This document shows positions 7,967 through 17,137 of a DNA stretch of 64,000 bases, piece by piece. Under the pieces are notes generated by a model. It did not search any database. It saw only the letters and a list, made by a program, of their open reading frames with translations, and was not told where the DNA came from. The stretch is from CALCHA01 sp035548175 (lineage in GTDB: Bacteria; Planctomycetota; Phycisphaerae; WQYP01), in assembly GCA_035548175.1 (NCBI GenBank), contig DASZTO010000023.1, positions 37,181 through 101,180 of the forward strand. The letters are read 5' to 3'. The translations under genes were made by a program, and so were the position numbers. The stretch's first letter is position 1. Every line of letters begins with the position of its first letter.

Positions 7967-9529
7967 ATGTCTGTTGATCCGGCGGAACTGGTGATCGTGT
8001 TGATGACGTACCTTGCGGGGTCGCACGGGGATCTGCTGGACAGCATGTCGACGCAGCAATACTGGCAGTCGCGGCACATGGAGGTGACGACGGAGCGGTT
8101 GCGGCGGGAGGCGTCGGCGAAGCCGGAGGCGGCGAACATCGATCGGCTGCTGCACGATCTGGCGTCGGAGGATTTTCGGACGCGGGTGAAGTCGCGGCAG
8201 GCGTTGGCGGGGATGGGTCCGGGGATCATCGGGGAGTTGCAGCCGGCGCTGCGGTCGAAGGATCCGGAGGTGTCGGAGACGGTGAGCGGGCTGATCGGGG
8301 AGCTGAGCAAGGAGACGCATCAGCGGGACGTGGAGCGGCTGATGGCGATCCGGACGCTGGGGGAGCGGAAGGATGCGGGGTCGGTGGCGATGCTGGAGCA
8401 GATGGAGCAGGAGAAGGATGAGTTCGTGGCGGCGTATGCGCGGCGAGCGGTGGCGGAGATTCAGGGGCAGGGGTGGAGTTGGCCGGATGAGCATGGGGCG
8501 GTGGCGGGAGATGCGTGGCTGTTGCCGGCGGATACGGCGATGGTGTTGCAGGGGACGCAGGCGGGCTGGGAGGGTCTGACGGTGGACCGGCTGACGGCGA
8601 TGACGGAGCGGGATGAGGCGGCGGCGACGGATCCGGCGGATGCGGGGTTGGCGCAGCCGGAGGGACCGGCGGCGGCGCCGGCGGAGGCGCGAGCGTCGGG
8701 GGCGGAACGTGCAACGGCAGGGCTGGTGGAACTGGCGGATCGGATCGGGGACGTGCGGATCGACGGGATGACGCTGGGGATATCCAAGGATTTTGATGGA
8801 GACGCGGGGTGGTTCATCGCGGTGATTCGGGGGCGGTATGACCCGGTGACGCTGCGGCAGGTGGTGGGATACGAAGCGGCGGCGCGGGGGCGGATCGCGA
8901 CCAAGATCGACGGGGTGGATGCGATTGCACTGGATGAGGGGTATCTGCTGCTGCCGTCACCGACGGAGATGGTGATTCTTTATGATGATGACGGGACGAC
9001 GCGTCTGGCGCATGCGCGCGGGGTGGTGAAGGGGCTGCATGCAGGGAAGGGGGAGCTGCCGGAGGACGGGGTGCTGGGGAAGATGGTACAGAGCGTGAGC
9101 GATGGGGCGGTGGCGTGGGGGGCGAGCATTGGGAACGATGCGATGCAGAAGACGCCGATGTTTTCGGCGTTTGGGCGGATGACGCTGCGGGCGGTGCGGA
9201 AGGGGCAGAAGGTGGATTTTGCGATCAATAGCGAGGCGGGCGATGCGGATGCGGCGAAGCTGGGGCGGGACAGCTTGATGCAGCAGGTGAAGGCGGCAAT
9301 CAGCGATTTTGACAACGAGACCCCGTCCCCGGTCCCGTCGCCGGCGTCGCTGCAACCGGTGGTGGCGATGTTCCGGTCGATCAAGGTGGATTTGCAGGGG
9401 GCGCGGGCGACGATGACGGGGAGCGTTCCGGCGGAGATTTCGGGGACAATGATGGAGGGGGCGGAGGAAATCGGGGGGTTGGCGCCGGATGAGGGGGAAG
9501 GGATCGGGGGGGCGGCGACGCAGCCGTGA
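7967..9529 (+). CDS. HEAT-repeat protein, paralogue 2 of 3
   Basis: 520 residues, 54 bases after paralogue 1, preceded by GGAGAG. Same order: hydrophobic N-terminus, MSTQQYWQSR, a HEAT-like region with RLMAIRTLGERKD, an alanine/glutamate/proline-rich linker about residues 215-245, then ADRIGDVRIDGMTLGISKD and the long C-terminal domain, ending GGAATQP. The linker is specific to this copy. Function unknown; co-transcribed with the other two copies judging by spacing. Confidence 0.7.
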   Translation: MSVDPAELVIVLMTYLAGSHGDLLDSMSTQQYWQSRHMEVTTERLRREASAKPEAANIDRLLHDLASEDFRTRVKSRQALAGMGPGIIGELQPALRSKDPEVSETVSGLIGELSKETHQRDVERLMAIRTLGERKDAGSVAMLEQMEQEKDEFVAAYARRAVAEIQGQGWSWPDEHGAVAGDAWLLPADTAMVLQGTQAGWEGLTVDRLTAMTERDEAAATDPADAGLAQPEGPAAAPAEARASGAERATAGLVELADRIGDVRIDGMTLGISKDFDGDAGWFIAVIRGRYDPVTLRQVVGYEAAARGRIATKIDGVDAIALDEGYLLLPSPTEMVILYDDDGTTRLAHARGVVKGLHAGKGELPEDGVLGKMVQSVSDGAVAWGASIGNDAMQKTPMFSAFGRMTLRAVRKGQKVDFAINSEAGDADAAKLGRDSLMQQVKAAISDFDNETPSPVPSPASLQPVVAMFRSIKVDLQGARATMTGSVPAEISGTMMEGAEEIGGLAPDEGEGIGGAATQP

Positions 9530-9671
9530 TGGCGTGGTGCGGCGCATGGTGGGCCTGCGGGCGTCATGGGCGGGACGCGGATGCCACGCGCAGGGCATGC
9601 CGGGTTGGCGATTGCGTTTGGGGGGCGGTGCGGATAGCGTGATTGCGTTCATATCTTTGGGAGAAACGCGG

Positions 9672-11213
9672 ATGGGGCTGTCGGTATTTTCGAGTGTGTT
9701 TTCGTTGCTGCTGCTGATTTTCAGCGCGGGCAGCACGGATTTGCTGTCGCTGATGAGCACGTCGGAGTATTGGCAGGCGAAGGGGAAGTCGCCGACGACG
9801 ACGGAGCTGATTGCGGACGTGGAGCCGGCGAAGGTGACGGGGGATGTGAAGAAGCTGGTGGAGGATTTGTCGTCGCCGGAGTTCAAGACGCGGGATGCCG
9901 CGCAGAAGGCATTGGCGCGGATGGGTCCGGACGTGGTGCCGCTGCTGAAGGGGGCGACGGAATCGAAGGACGCGGAGGTGGCGGATTCGGCGAAGGGGAT
10001 CGTGGCGGCGCTGACGGAGCATGCGAAGTCGCGGGACATGGAGCGGCTGATGGCGATTCGGACGCTGGGGGAGAAGAAGGAGCAGTCGGCGTTGGCGGCG
10101 TTGAAGGAGGCGGAGAAATCGAAGGAGCCGTTCGTTGCGGATTATGCGTTGCGTGCGGTGGAGGAGATCGAGGGGCAGCCGGTGACGCCGGTGGATCACC
10201 GGGGTGAGCTGGAGAAGGATGTGTGGCTGATGCCGAAGGATACGGGGACGGTGGTGCAGGCGAGCGGGTCATCGTGGATGGGGAAGATCGACATTCCGAC
10301 GATTCTGGACAAGCTGGGCGCTGCGCCGGCGCCGGGGATGCCGGTACCGAACAAGGGGCAACTGGAATCGCAGTTAAGCGCGGGGCTGGTGAAGGTGGTG
10401 GAGCGGATCGGGGACGTGCGGATAGATGGGGCGACGCTGGGGGTGAGCGCGGATGTGAGCAACAACAGCGGGTGGGCGGTGGCGCTGCTGCGCGCGCAAT
10501 TCGATCGGCCGGCGGTGGTGGCGGCGATTAAGTCGCTTGCCGGGGAGGATGCGCCGCTGACACACGAGGGCGGGGCGGATGTGTTCACGCCGGAGGAAAG
10601 CACGAAGATCGCCTTTTTCGACGGGTGCGTGATGCTGGTGAGCAGCGACAAGAAGGAGACGACGGAGGCGCTTTTCGGGACGATGGCCAAGGCGCTTGCG
10701 AGCGGGCAGGGTGAGCTGAAGGGCAATGAGAAGATGGCGGGGCTGATCGCGCGGGCGGATCGGAAGGGGCCGATGTGGGGGGTGTCGGAGTTGCCTGAGG
10801 CGATCAAGAAGGCGGAAGCGGATTTTTCGCCGTATGACACGGTGGTGCTGGGGACGGCGGTGAAGGAGAACAGCCTGACGTTCAGCATCACGGCGACGGG
10901 GAGCGATGCGGAGCAGATGAAGGCGTCGTCGGACAAGATGGAGGGGGAGGTGGCGGACGCGGTGAAGGAAGCGAAGCAGATGATCGCGCAGGTGCCGCCG
11001 CAGTTTGCGGAATCGGAGAAGGGGGAGATCGCGTTCATGGAGTCGTTGAAGTTCAAGACGGCGGGGACGACGACGGTGCTATCGGGGGAGGTGAGCAACT
11101 CGGTGGTGGAATTGCTGAAATCGACGCTGGTGGAATACGTGGAATTGCTGGGGCCGGAGATGATGCAGGGGGAAGCGGCGCAGCAGGAGGTCGCGCCGGC
11201 GTCGCAGCCGTGA
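9672..11213 (+). CDS. HEAT-repeat protein, paralogue 3 of 3
   Basis: 513 residues from the ATG at 9672, with GGGAG eight bases upstream; the longer in-frame start at 9489 would overlap paralogue 2 and is less likely. It has the clearest signal peptide of the three (MGLSVFSSVFSLLLLIFSAG), then LMSTSEYWQAKGK, HEAT helices containing MERLMAIRTLGEKKE, and VERIGDVRIDGATLGVSAD opening the C-terminal domain. It ends ASQP. The gap before it (142 bases) is larger than between copies 1 and 2. Function unknown. Confidence 0.72.
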   Translation: MGLSVFSSVFSLLLLIFSAGSTDLLSLMSTSEYWQAKGKSPTTTELIADVEPAKVTGDVKKLVEDLSSPEFKTRDAAQKALARMGPDVVPLLKGATESKDAEVADSAKGIVAALTEHAKSRDMERLMAIRTLGEKKEQSALAALKEAEKSKEPFVADYALRAVEEIEGQPVTPVDHRGELEKDVWLMPKDTGTVVQASGSSWMGKIDIPTILDKLGAAPAPGMPVPNKGQLESQLSAGLVKVVERIGDVRIDGATLGVSADVSNNSGWAVALLRAQFDRPAVVAAIKSLAGEDAPLTHEGGADVFTPEESTKIAFFDGCVMLVSSDKKETTEALFGTMAKALASGQGELKGNEKMAGLIARADRKGPMWGVSELPEAIKKAEADFSPYDTVVLGTAVKENSLTFSITATGSDAEQMKASSDKMEGEVADAVKEAKQMIAQVPPQFAESEKGEIAFMESLKFKTAGTTTVLSGEVSNSVVELLKSTLVEYVELLGPEMMQGEAAQQEVAPASQP

Positions 11214-11461
11214 GGAGTTTTTTTTTTTCGGCGAAGGGTGCGGCGGATGGCGTTTGCGTTTGCGGGGGGCGGTCGGCTAGGCTTGGGGGGAGTCGCACGC
11301 ATGGGCGACGGAGCTGATCGCGGCGGGACACCGTGACGATCGGATTTTGCCGGCGGATTCGAATGGCGGCGGGGCGGGGAGGCGCAATGGGCGTCTGGCG
11401 CCGGCGACATGGAAGACAGGACGGCCCGTGCTGCGGCGGCTCGAAGATGCGAGGTGCCGCG

Positions 11462-12565
11462 ATGTCGGAAGAATCATGGACGCCGGGTGAGCGGGAATCG
11501 ATGGAGGGGCAGCGGACCGGAGTTCCGCGTCCGCAGTTTGGGGACAATGCGCCGGTGGGGGGAGGTGGAGCGGCGGCGCGACCGGCGGCGGGGCGCAGCG
11601 GAGCGGGCGGGGAGGAGCGACAGGTTCCGCGGGAGTATCCGCTGCTGCCGGCGCTGGCGGCGATCAAGACGCCGTACTTTCACATTCTGGGGTATTCGGT
11701 GGCGGGGGAGGAATCGGTCGTGCAGATTCCGGAGTTGAACATCAACTTCGACATCGGGAAGTGTCCGCGGCCGGCGCTGACGGCGGATTACTGTTTGCTG
11801 ACGCATGGGCACATCGACCATTCGGCGGGGATTCCGTATTACCTGTCGCAGCGTTTTTTTCAGGGGATGAAGCCGGGGACGATTTTGTGTCCGGCGAAGA
11901 TCGCCAGGCCGCTGTCGGACATCATTCATTCGTGGGCGGGGCTGGAGGGGAAGGTGACGGAGCACAAGATCGTGCCGATGAACGTGGGGGATGAGTTTGA
12001 GCTGCGCAAGGGGCTGATCGCGCGGGCGTTTGCGACGCGGCATACGGTGGCGTCGATCGGGTTTGCGATCATCGACCGGCGCGAGAAGCTGCGCGCGGAT
12101 TTGCTGGAGCAGAATCTGCCGGGGCATATTTTGCGGAAGATGAAGGAGGCGGGGGAGAAGATCACCTACACGCTGGATGTGCCGCTGGTGGCGTATACGG
12201 GGGATACGTCGATGCATGAGACGCTTTTGCAGCCGGGGGTGATGGATGCGAAGGTGCTGATCACGGAGTGCACGTTTTTCGAAGCGGATCACCGGAAGCG
12301 GGCGCGGCAGGGGCAGCACATGCACGTGAACGATCTGCTGGAGGCGCTGCCGCAGTTGAAGAACGAGCTGGTACTGCTGACGCACGTATCGCGGCGGACG
12401 CATTTGAAGGCGGCGAAGAAGATTTTCGCCGAGGCGCTGGCGCGGCTGAAGACGGCGCTGAAGATCGAGTTTTTCATGGATTATCAGCAGCGGCTGGTGG
12501 TGAAGCCGGGGCGTGCGGCGCCGTTCACCGTGGAGGAGCGGGCGTTGCCGGAGGGGGCGGAGTAA
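11462..12565 (+). CDS. MBL-fold hydrolase, ribonuclease Z-like
   Basis: 367 residues from the ATG at 11462 (GAGGTG upstream); the frame is open back to 11333. LTHGHIDHSAGI (about residues 113-124) is the HxHxDH di-zinc motif of RNase Z/ElaC-type metallo-beta-lactamases. YTGDTSMHETLL carries the distal metal aspartate, ITECTFFEADH the ElaC-like glutamate region, and LTHVSRRTH the third histidine motif. Known members process tRNA 3' ends or act as phosphodiesterases. The N-terminal 60 residues are unstructured. Specific substrate not determined. Confidence 0.8.
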   Translation: MSEESWTPGERESMEGQRTGVPRPQFGDNAPVGGGGAAARPAAGRSGAGGEERQVPREYPLLPALAAIKTPYFHILGYSVAGEESVVQIPELNINFDIGKCPRPALTADYCLLTHGHIDHSAGIPYYLSQRFFQGMKPGTILCPAKIARPLSDIIHSWAGLEGKVTEHKIVPMNVGDEFELRKGLIARAFATRHTVASIGFAIIDRREKLRADLLEQNLPGHILRKMKEAGEKITYTLDVPLVAYTGDTSMHETLLQPGVMDAKVLITECTFFEADHRKRARQGQHMHVNDLLEALPQLKNELVLLTHVSRRTHLKAAKKIFAEALARLKTALKIEFFMDYQQRLVVKPGRAAPFTVEERALPEGAE

Positions 12566-12685
12566 GAGCCGGTGCAAGCGTCGTGCAAGGGCGGTCCGCT
12601 TGCTTTCCCGCCGACGGCCCACTACACCACTGACGATCGGGGCCTGGTGATGGCCTTGTCGCGGCGTTTTGTGAAAGGAACTCGC

Positions 12686-13804
12686 ATGCCCTCCGGTGTA
12701 TCCACGGAATCGTTCGCCACTGCGTCGGGTGCGCGCGCCACGGGCAAGAAACTGCGTGTGGCAGTGATTGGCGCGGGAGGCATTTCGGATCTGCACGCGC
12801 GGACGCTGAAGAAATTTGCGGATGTGGAACTGGTGGCGGCGGTCGATCTGCGGCAGGAGCGTCTGAATGCGATGCGGGACCAGTACGGCATCACGGCGCT
12901 GTATACCGACTGGAAGAAGATGCTCAAGGAGGTGAAGCCGGATGCGGCGGACGTGTGCACGCCCAATGGCCAGCATGCGCCGGCGACGATTGATGCGCTC
13001 AACGCGGGGGCGCACGTGATGACGGAAAAGCCGATGGCGATGACGCCGAAGGAATGCGAGCGGATGATTGCCGCGGCGGAGAAGAACAAGCGGAAGCTGG
13101 CGGTGGGATTTCAGTATCGGTTTCATCCGGCGACGCGTTTTTTGCTGCAGGCGCGGGAGGCGGGGGAGTTCGGCAAGGTGATGTTCGTGCGTTGCCAGGC
13201 GCTGCGGCGGCGCGGGATTCCCAACTGGGGCGTGTTCGGGCAGAAGCATTTGCAGGGCGGCGGGCCGATGATCGACATTGGGGTGCATGTGCTGGAGATG
13301 GCGCATTACGTGATGGGATCGCCGAAGCCGACGGCGGCGTCGGGCAACACGTGGACGTACATGGGGAACAAGGCGTCGGAGATCGTGAGCGCGTGGCCGA
13401 ACTGGGACTACAAAACGTATACGGTGGAGGATCTGGCGATCGGGCAGATTCGTTTTGAGACGGGGGCGATTCTGCAGATCGAGGCGTCGTTTGTCGCGCA
13501 CATTGAGAAGGATGTGTGGAATTTCACGCTGATGGGGGAGAAGGGGGGGTGCGTGTGGGATGCCGGCGGCGGTGGACCGGCGGTGTTTACGGATCGGGCG
13601 GGGCATATGACGAATTATCATCCGTCATACCTGGGCGACGGATCGTTCAATGCGTTGTTTGAATTGAAGCTGCGGAATTGGGTGGATGCTTGTTTGTATG
13701 GCAAGCCGCTGGAAGCGCCGGGCGAGGCGGGGCTGGCGATACAGAAGATTCTGGATGGGGTGTATCGGAGCGCGGCGGCGGGGAAAGAGGTGCGGATTGA
13801 TTGA
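12686..13804 (+). CDS. Gfo/Idh/MocA family oxidoreductase (1)
   Basis: 372 residues; ATG at 12686 with AAAGGAA six bases upstream. VAVIGAGGISDLHARTL is the N-terminal dinucleotide-binding motif, TEKPMAMT holds the conserved EKP lysine, and GGGPMIDIGVHVLEMAHYVM matches the conserved catalytic-histidine block. The family oxidises or reduces sugars and inositols with NAD(P). It ends at 13804, close to the GH2/isomerase/GH105 operon transcribed toward it, suggesting a shared role in sugar catabolism, but the substrate is unknown. Confidence 0.88.
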   Translation: MPSGVSTESFATASGARATGKKLRVAVIGAGGISDLHARTLKKFADVELVAAVDLRQERLNAMRDQYGITALYTDWKKMLKEVKPDAADVCTPNGQHAPATIDALNAGAHVMTEKPMAMTPKECERMIAAAEKNKRKLAVGFQYRFHPATRFLLQAREAGEFGKVMFVRCQALRRRGIPNWGVFGQKHLQGGGPMIDIGVHVLEMAHYVMGSPKPTAASGNTWTYMGNKASEIVSAWPNWDYKTYTVEDLAIGQIRFETGAILQIEASFVAHIEKDVWNFTLMGEKGGCVWDAGGGGPAVFTDRAGHMTNYHPSYLGDGSFNALFELKLRNWVDACLYGKPLEAPGEAGLAIQKILDGVYRSAAAGKEVRID

Positions 13805-13869
13805 TGCGACGCAATCCACGAGAAGGTGGAATGAAGCGGCAGGCGGATGAGCCTGGCGAGGGCAGGCAT

Positions 13870-14106
13870 TCACGCGGCGGAAGCGGCCATCTGGTCGATT
13901 TTGACAATATGGCGCAGCGAAATGATGCGCGCCCATTCTGCCAGGTGATCGCCGGCGCGTTTTACTCCGAAGATATGGACGGCGAGGTTTTCGATGAAGA
14001 CGGGAGTTGGGTCGGCGATGTCGAGGGTTTCGCCGGTGGTGAGCGTGAGTCGGAGTGGAATAAAGGGCTCGCGCTTCAAAAGGGAATTCAGCGTTTCTGG
14101 ATTCAT
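13870..14106 (-). CDS. small hypothetical protein
   Basis: 78 residues, with GAGAGGAT six bases before the ATG and a possible TAAAAT -10 about 20 bases further up. The pattern of LLKREPFIPLRLTLTTGETL and an aspartate-proline turn, then strands with HIFGV and a final SLRHIVKID, resembles a short SH3-like barrel domain family common in planctomycetes (RPFxPFRLxLxDG). Function unknown. It is downstream of the GH2 gene in the same direction but has its own promoter-like sequence. Confidence 0.6.
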   Translation of the reverse strand: MNPETLNSLLKREPFIPLRLTLTTGETLDIADPTPVFIENLAVHIFGVKRAGDHLAEWARIISLRHIVKIDQMAASAA

Positions 14107-14155
14107 GCGTATCCTCTCATAAACGATTTTAGCACGTAGGGGCGTGGACCGGCCA

Positions 14156-16318
14156 CTATTTCCCGGCCGGCGCTCGAGGTGGACCTTTCTTCAGTTCGGC
14201 GGCCATGGCGGCGTCCTGGGCGACGTCCACTTCGGTGGGGGCGCCGGGGGTGTAGGTCCATTCGCAGGTGTCTTCTTCGAGAATATCGCTTTTGACTTCA
14301 CCGGAGGCGACGCGGATCTCGTTTTTGCCTGGCTGAAGCGGGACATTTTCCCACACGAATGTTTTGAAGCCGTTGTCGGATTGCGGACCGATCTCCTGAT
14401 TGTTGACCCAGAGCCACACTTTCGGCACGTTGGCATAGACTTTCACGGCGACGTGGTCCTGGCCGCGGACAGTGAAACGTTTGTCGTTGATATGCATCAC
14501 CGGCTCTTTCGACCAATTCGCTTTATAAAAATAGAAGGCGTCTTTTCTGGTCGTGCGGTCGTAGGTGACGAGGCCCTTGTCATTGCGGCCGGCGTGGTCT
14601 CCTTCCTTGCGGCTGTCGACGGCGAAATCAAACATGTTCCAGACGAATTTTCCCCAGATTTCCGGATGCCCGCTCAGCACCTTCCAGTACTGCTCGTGGA
14701 AGAGACACTGGTACTCTTCGGAGTGATCCATGCGCACGGGATGTTCGGAGTGGAAATAGATACTTGCGCCGGCGCCGTATTCGGTCATGGCCCATTTGCC
14801 TTTGGCGCCATCTTTCGAGTGTTCCTGGATGTAACTTTCCAATTGCGAGAAATCGCGGTCATACCAGCCGAGATAGGCGTTGAGACCGAAGACGTCGGTG
14901 ACATCGGCGGGGGGGTAAAAACGTTCGCGCCAGGCGGCGGCGGTGAGGCGGGAGGGATCGAGCGCATGGGCCTCGCCGCTGCGCTGGCGGAAGGCGCCGT
15001 AGACGTCGATGCCGGGGCGGCCATTCTCGGGCGGATCGACCTCGTTGCCGGCGCTCCAGAACATGATCGCCGGATGGTTCATGTTCTGGCGGATCAGCTC
15101 GCGGTATTGCTGCTGCCAGTTCTCCATGAACTGGGGCGAGTTGGTGAGGCGATCGACCACCGGCACCTCGGCCCACACGATGATTCCAGCGCGGTCGCAC
15201 AGGCTATAGAAAAAATCGGACTGCTGATAATGCGCCAGGCGCAGCGCGGTGCAGCCCATTTCCTTGATGATGTCCATGTCCTGACGCTGGTCGTCCTCGG
15301 AAATCGCCCAGCCCTTGTCCTGGCGATCCTGATGGCGGCAGGCGCCGTGAAGATCGCAGGGCTGGCCGTTGAGCAGAAAGCCGCGCACCGGATCGACCGC
15401 GAAAGTGCGCAGGCCGAGGGGCTGGGTGACTTCGTCCATCACGTCGCCGTTCTGCAGCACGCGCACCCGCACGCTGTACAGGTAAGGGTCGGGGCGGCCG
15501 TTCCAGAGGTGCGGATTGCTGAGCGTCAGCGAGACGTTGTCCGCGTCGGTCTTGCCGGCGGCGACGTCGAGATCATGGCGCGCGGAGGCGACGCTGTTTC
15601 CGGCCGCATCCAGGACGGTCGTCTCGACGCTGCGATGCGCCGCCGCATCGCCGGCATTGCGCACCAGGGAGCGCACCGTCACGGTCGCGGCGGTTTTGCT
15701 GACTTGCGGCGTCGAGAGGTATACGCCGGGCGATCCGTCCTCCAGCGGCGAGATGTGCACGCTGTTCACGGCCAGGAGTTCCACCGGCCGATAGATGCCG
15801 CCGAAAAACGTGAAGTCCGCGGAGAAGGGCGGCACGTTGCGGTCTTCGGAATTGGTGACGGCGGCGGTGATGATGTTGTCGCCGGGCTTGAGGGCGCTGG
15901 TCACATCGAAAACGAAGGCGGCGAAACCGCCGGCGTGCTTGCCGACCTGCGTGCCGTTGACCCACACGGTGGTGCGTTGAAAGGCGCCGTCGAAGCGGAG
16001 GTAAAGCGTTTTGCCGGCGAGCTCCGGTCCGATCTGGACGTGGCGGCGATAGGTGCACAGGCCGCGGAAATAATTGTTGCCGCCGTCTTCGCCGTCGAGG
16101 GCGTTCCAGCAGTGGGGGACCGTGACTTTTTCCCAGGCGCCGGCCTGTGCGGGCGCATCGCCGGGCGGAGAATTCTTCTGGAAGTCCCACTCGCCTGTCA
16201 GCGGCACGACCAGGCGATCGGCGCCGCGCGCGCTCCGCCCCGCGCCCGCCGCTGCCAGCAGACCCGCCACCATCGCCGCCGCCAGCCGGATGCGCATCGC
16301 ATTTCTCCGTTCAATCAT
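14156..16318 (-). CDS. glycoside hydrolase family 2 (beta-galactosidase-like), secreted
   Basis: 720 residues. A signal peptide follows MRIRLAAAMVAGLLAAAGAG (from residue 8); GGTGA about seven bases before the first ATG supports the annotated start. Domain order: jelly-roll sugar-binding (about 40-190, with FDGAFQRTTVWVNGTQVGKH), immunoglobulin-like, then TIM barrel. WSAGNEVDPP carries the acid/base glutamate and MTEYGAG the nucleophile glutamate. The family releases beta-linked galactose, glucuronic acid or mannose. It lies 15 bases after the isomerase gene in a three-gene operon with GH105, pointing to pectin/rhamnogalacturonan side-chain degradation (inferred). Confidence 0.9.
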   Translation of the reverse strand: MIERRNAMRIRLAAAMVAGLLAAAGAGRSARGADRLVVPLTGEWDFQKNSPPGDAPAQAGAWEKVTVPHCWNALDGEDGGNNYFRGLCTYRRHVQIGPELAGKTLYLRFDGAFQRTTVWVNGTQVGKHAGGFAAFVFDVTSALKPGDNIITAAVTNSEDRNVPPFSADFTFFGGIYRPVELLAVNSVHISPLEDGSPGVYLSTPQVSKTAATVTVRSLVRNAGDAAAHRSVETTVLDAAGNSVASARHDLDVAAGKTDADNVSLTLSNPHLWNGRPDPYLYSVRVRVLQNGDVMDEVTQPLGLRTFAVDPVRGFLLNGQPCDLHGACRHQDRQDKGWAISEDDQRQDMDIIKEMGCTALRLAHYQQSDFFYSLCDRAGIIVWAEVPVVDRLTNSPQFMENWQQQYRELIRQNMNHPAIMFWSAGNEVDPPENGRPGIDVYGAFRQRSGEAHALDPSRLTAAAWRERFYPPADVTDVFGLNAYLGWYDRDFSQLESYIQEHSKDGAKGKWAMTEYGAGASIYFHSEHPVRMDHSEEYQCLFHEQYWKVLSGHPEIWGKFVWNMFDFAVDSRKEGDHAGRNDKGLVTYDRTTRKDAFYFYKANWSKEPVMHINDKRFTVRGQDHVAVKVYANVPKVWLWVNNQEIGPQSDNGFKTFVWENVPLQPGKNEIRVASGEVKSDILEEDTCEWTYTPGAPTEVDVAQDAAMAAELKKGPPRAPAGK

Positions 16319-16333
16319 GCAAATTTCACCCCG

Positions 16334-17065
16334 TTACGCCGCCCGCACGCGCTCGACGCATTCCTTGAGCTTCGGCAGCGGATTGGCGACGTCCCCCTCA
16401 TACTCGATGGTCAGCGTCGCCAGCCGCGGCGCGCTTTGCACTGCCTGCAACAATTCCCGCAGCTTCAGCGACACCGTCCCCAGCACGACATCCTCCCACT
16501 GGCCCTGCGGCGAAAAGCGGAAGTCCTTCAGGTGCACGCCGAAGAGGCGCTCGCGAAAACGATCGGCCCAATTCAGGGGATCCTCGCCGGCCTGGAGGCA
16601 CCACGCGGTGTCCAGGCAAAGGCCGAGGTGATCGCCCGCGGAGCGAAAGAGATGTTCGAGCATGCCCGCGTTGCCCATCCAGTGATAGCCCCCGTGGTTG
16701 TGGATGCCCAGGAGAATGTCGTATTTTCGGGCGAGATCCTGGGTATTTCGCAGCACGTCGGGCGAAACAGCCACTTCAAAATTTGTGCTGATCATCTTCG
16801 CCCCCGCCATTTTGCAGAAGCGAAACCATGTTTCCTCGCGCGGATCGCCGCGGAAGGTTTGCACGCCGATGCTGCCGATCTGAATCCCCGCCGTGCGAAA
16901 AGCCCCGATCAGCCGGTCGAACGATGTTTCATTGAAGAAATCCGCATGCCGCTCGCACAACTCCACCCACCCCAACCCCAAAGCGCGTAACTGCCCAATC
17001 AGCGCATCCAGCGGAACGAATTCGCGAAAACACCAGGATTGAACACCCAACGGCGGCAGCGGCAT
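16334..17065 (-). CDS. sugar phosphate isomerase/epimerase (AP endonuclease 2 fold)
   Basis: 243 residues forming a TIM barrel of the xylose-isomerase-like family: GVQSWCFREF at the start, WVELCERH, STNFEV, LLGIHNHGGYHWM with metal-binding histidine, GLCLDTAWCLQAG and VHLKDFRF with further ligands, and IEYEGD at the end. Members isomerise or epimerise keto-sugars and inositols with a divalent metal. Position between GH105 and GH2 suggests processing of released sugars in the cytoplasm. Substrate unknown. Confidence 0.82.
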   Translation of the reverse strand: MPLPPLGVQSWCFREFVPLDALIGQLRALGLGWVELCERHADFFNETSFDRLIGAFRTAGIQIGSIGVQTFRGDPREETWFRFCKMAGAKMISTNFEVAVSPDVLRNTQDLARKYDILLGIHNHGGYHWMGNAGMLEHLFRSAGDHLGLCLDTAWCLQAGEDPLNWADRFRERLFGVHLKDFRFSPQGQWEDVVLGTVSLKLRELLQAVQSAPRLATLTIEYEGDVANPLPKLKECVERVRAA

Positions 17066-17137
17066 GAGGCACCTCCAGCCCCTGCCCCCCGAGCCACCAT
17101 GTACCCGGAAGCGTGCATGACTGCCACAGGTGGGCGC

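Noticed and set aside
14144..16990. Long + strand ORF of 948 codons opposite GH2 and the isomerase gene
   Set aside because: It is an antisense shadow: the minus strand encodes recognised enzymes with catalytic motifs, and the + reading has no domain.
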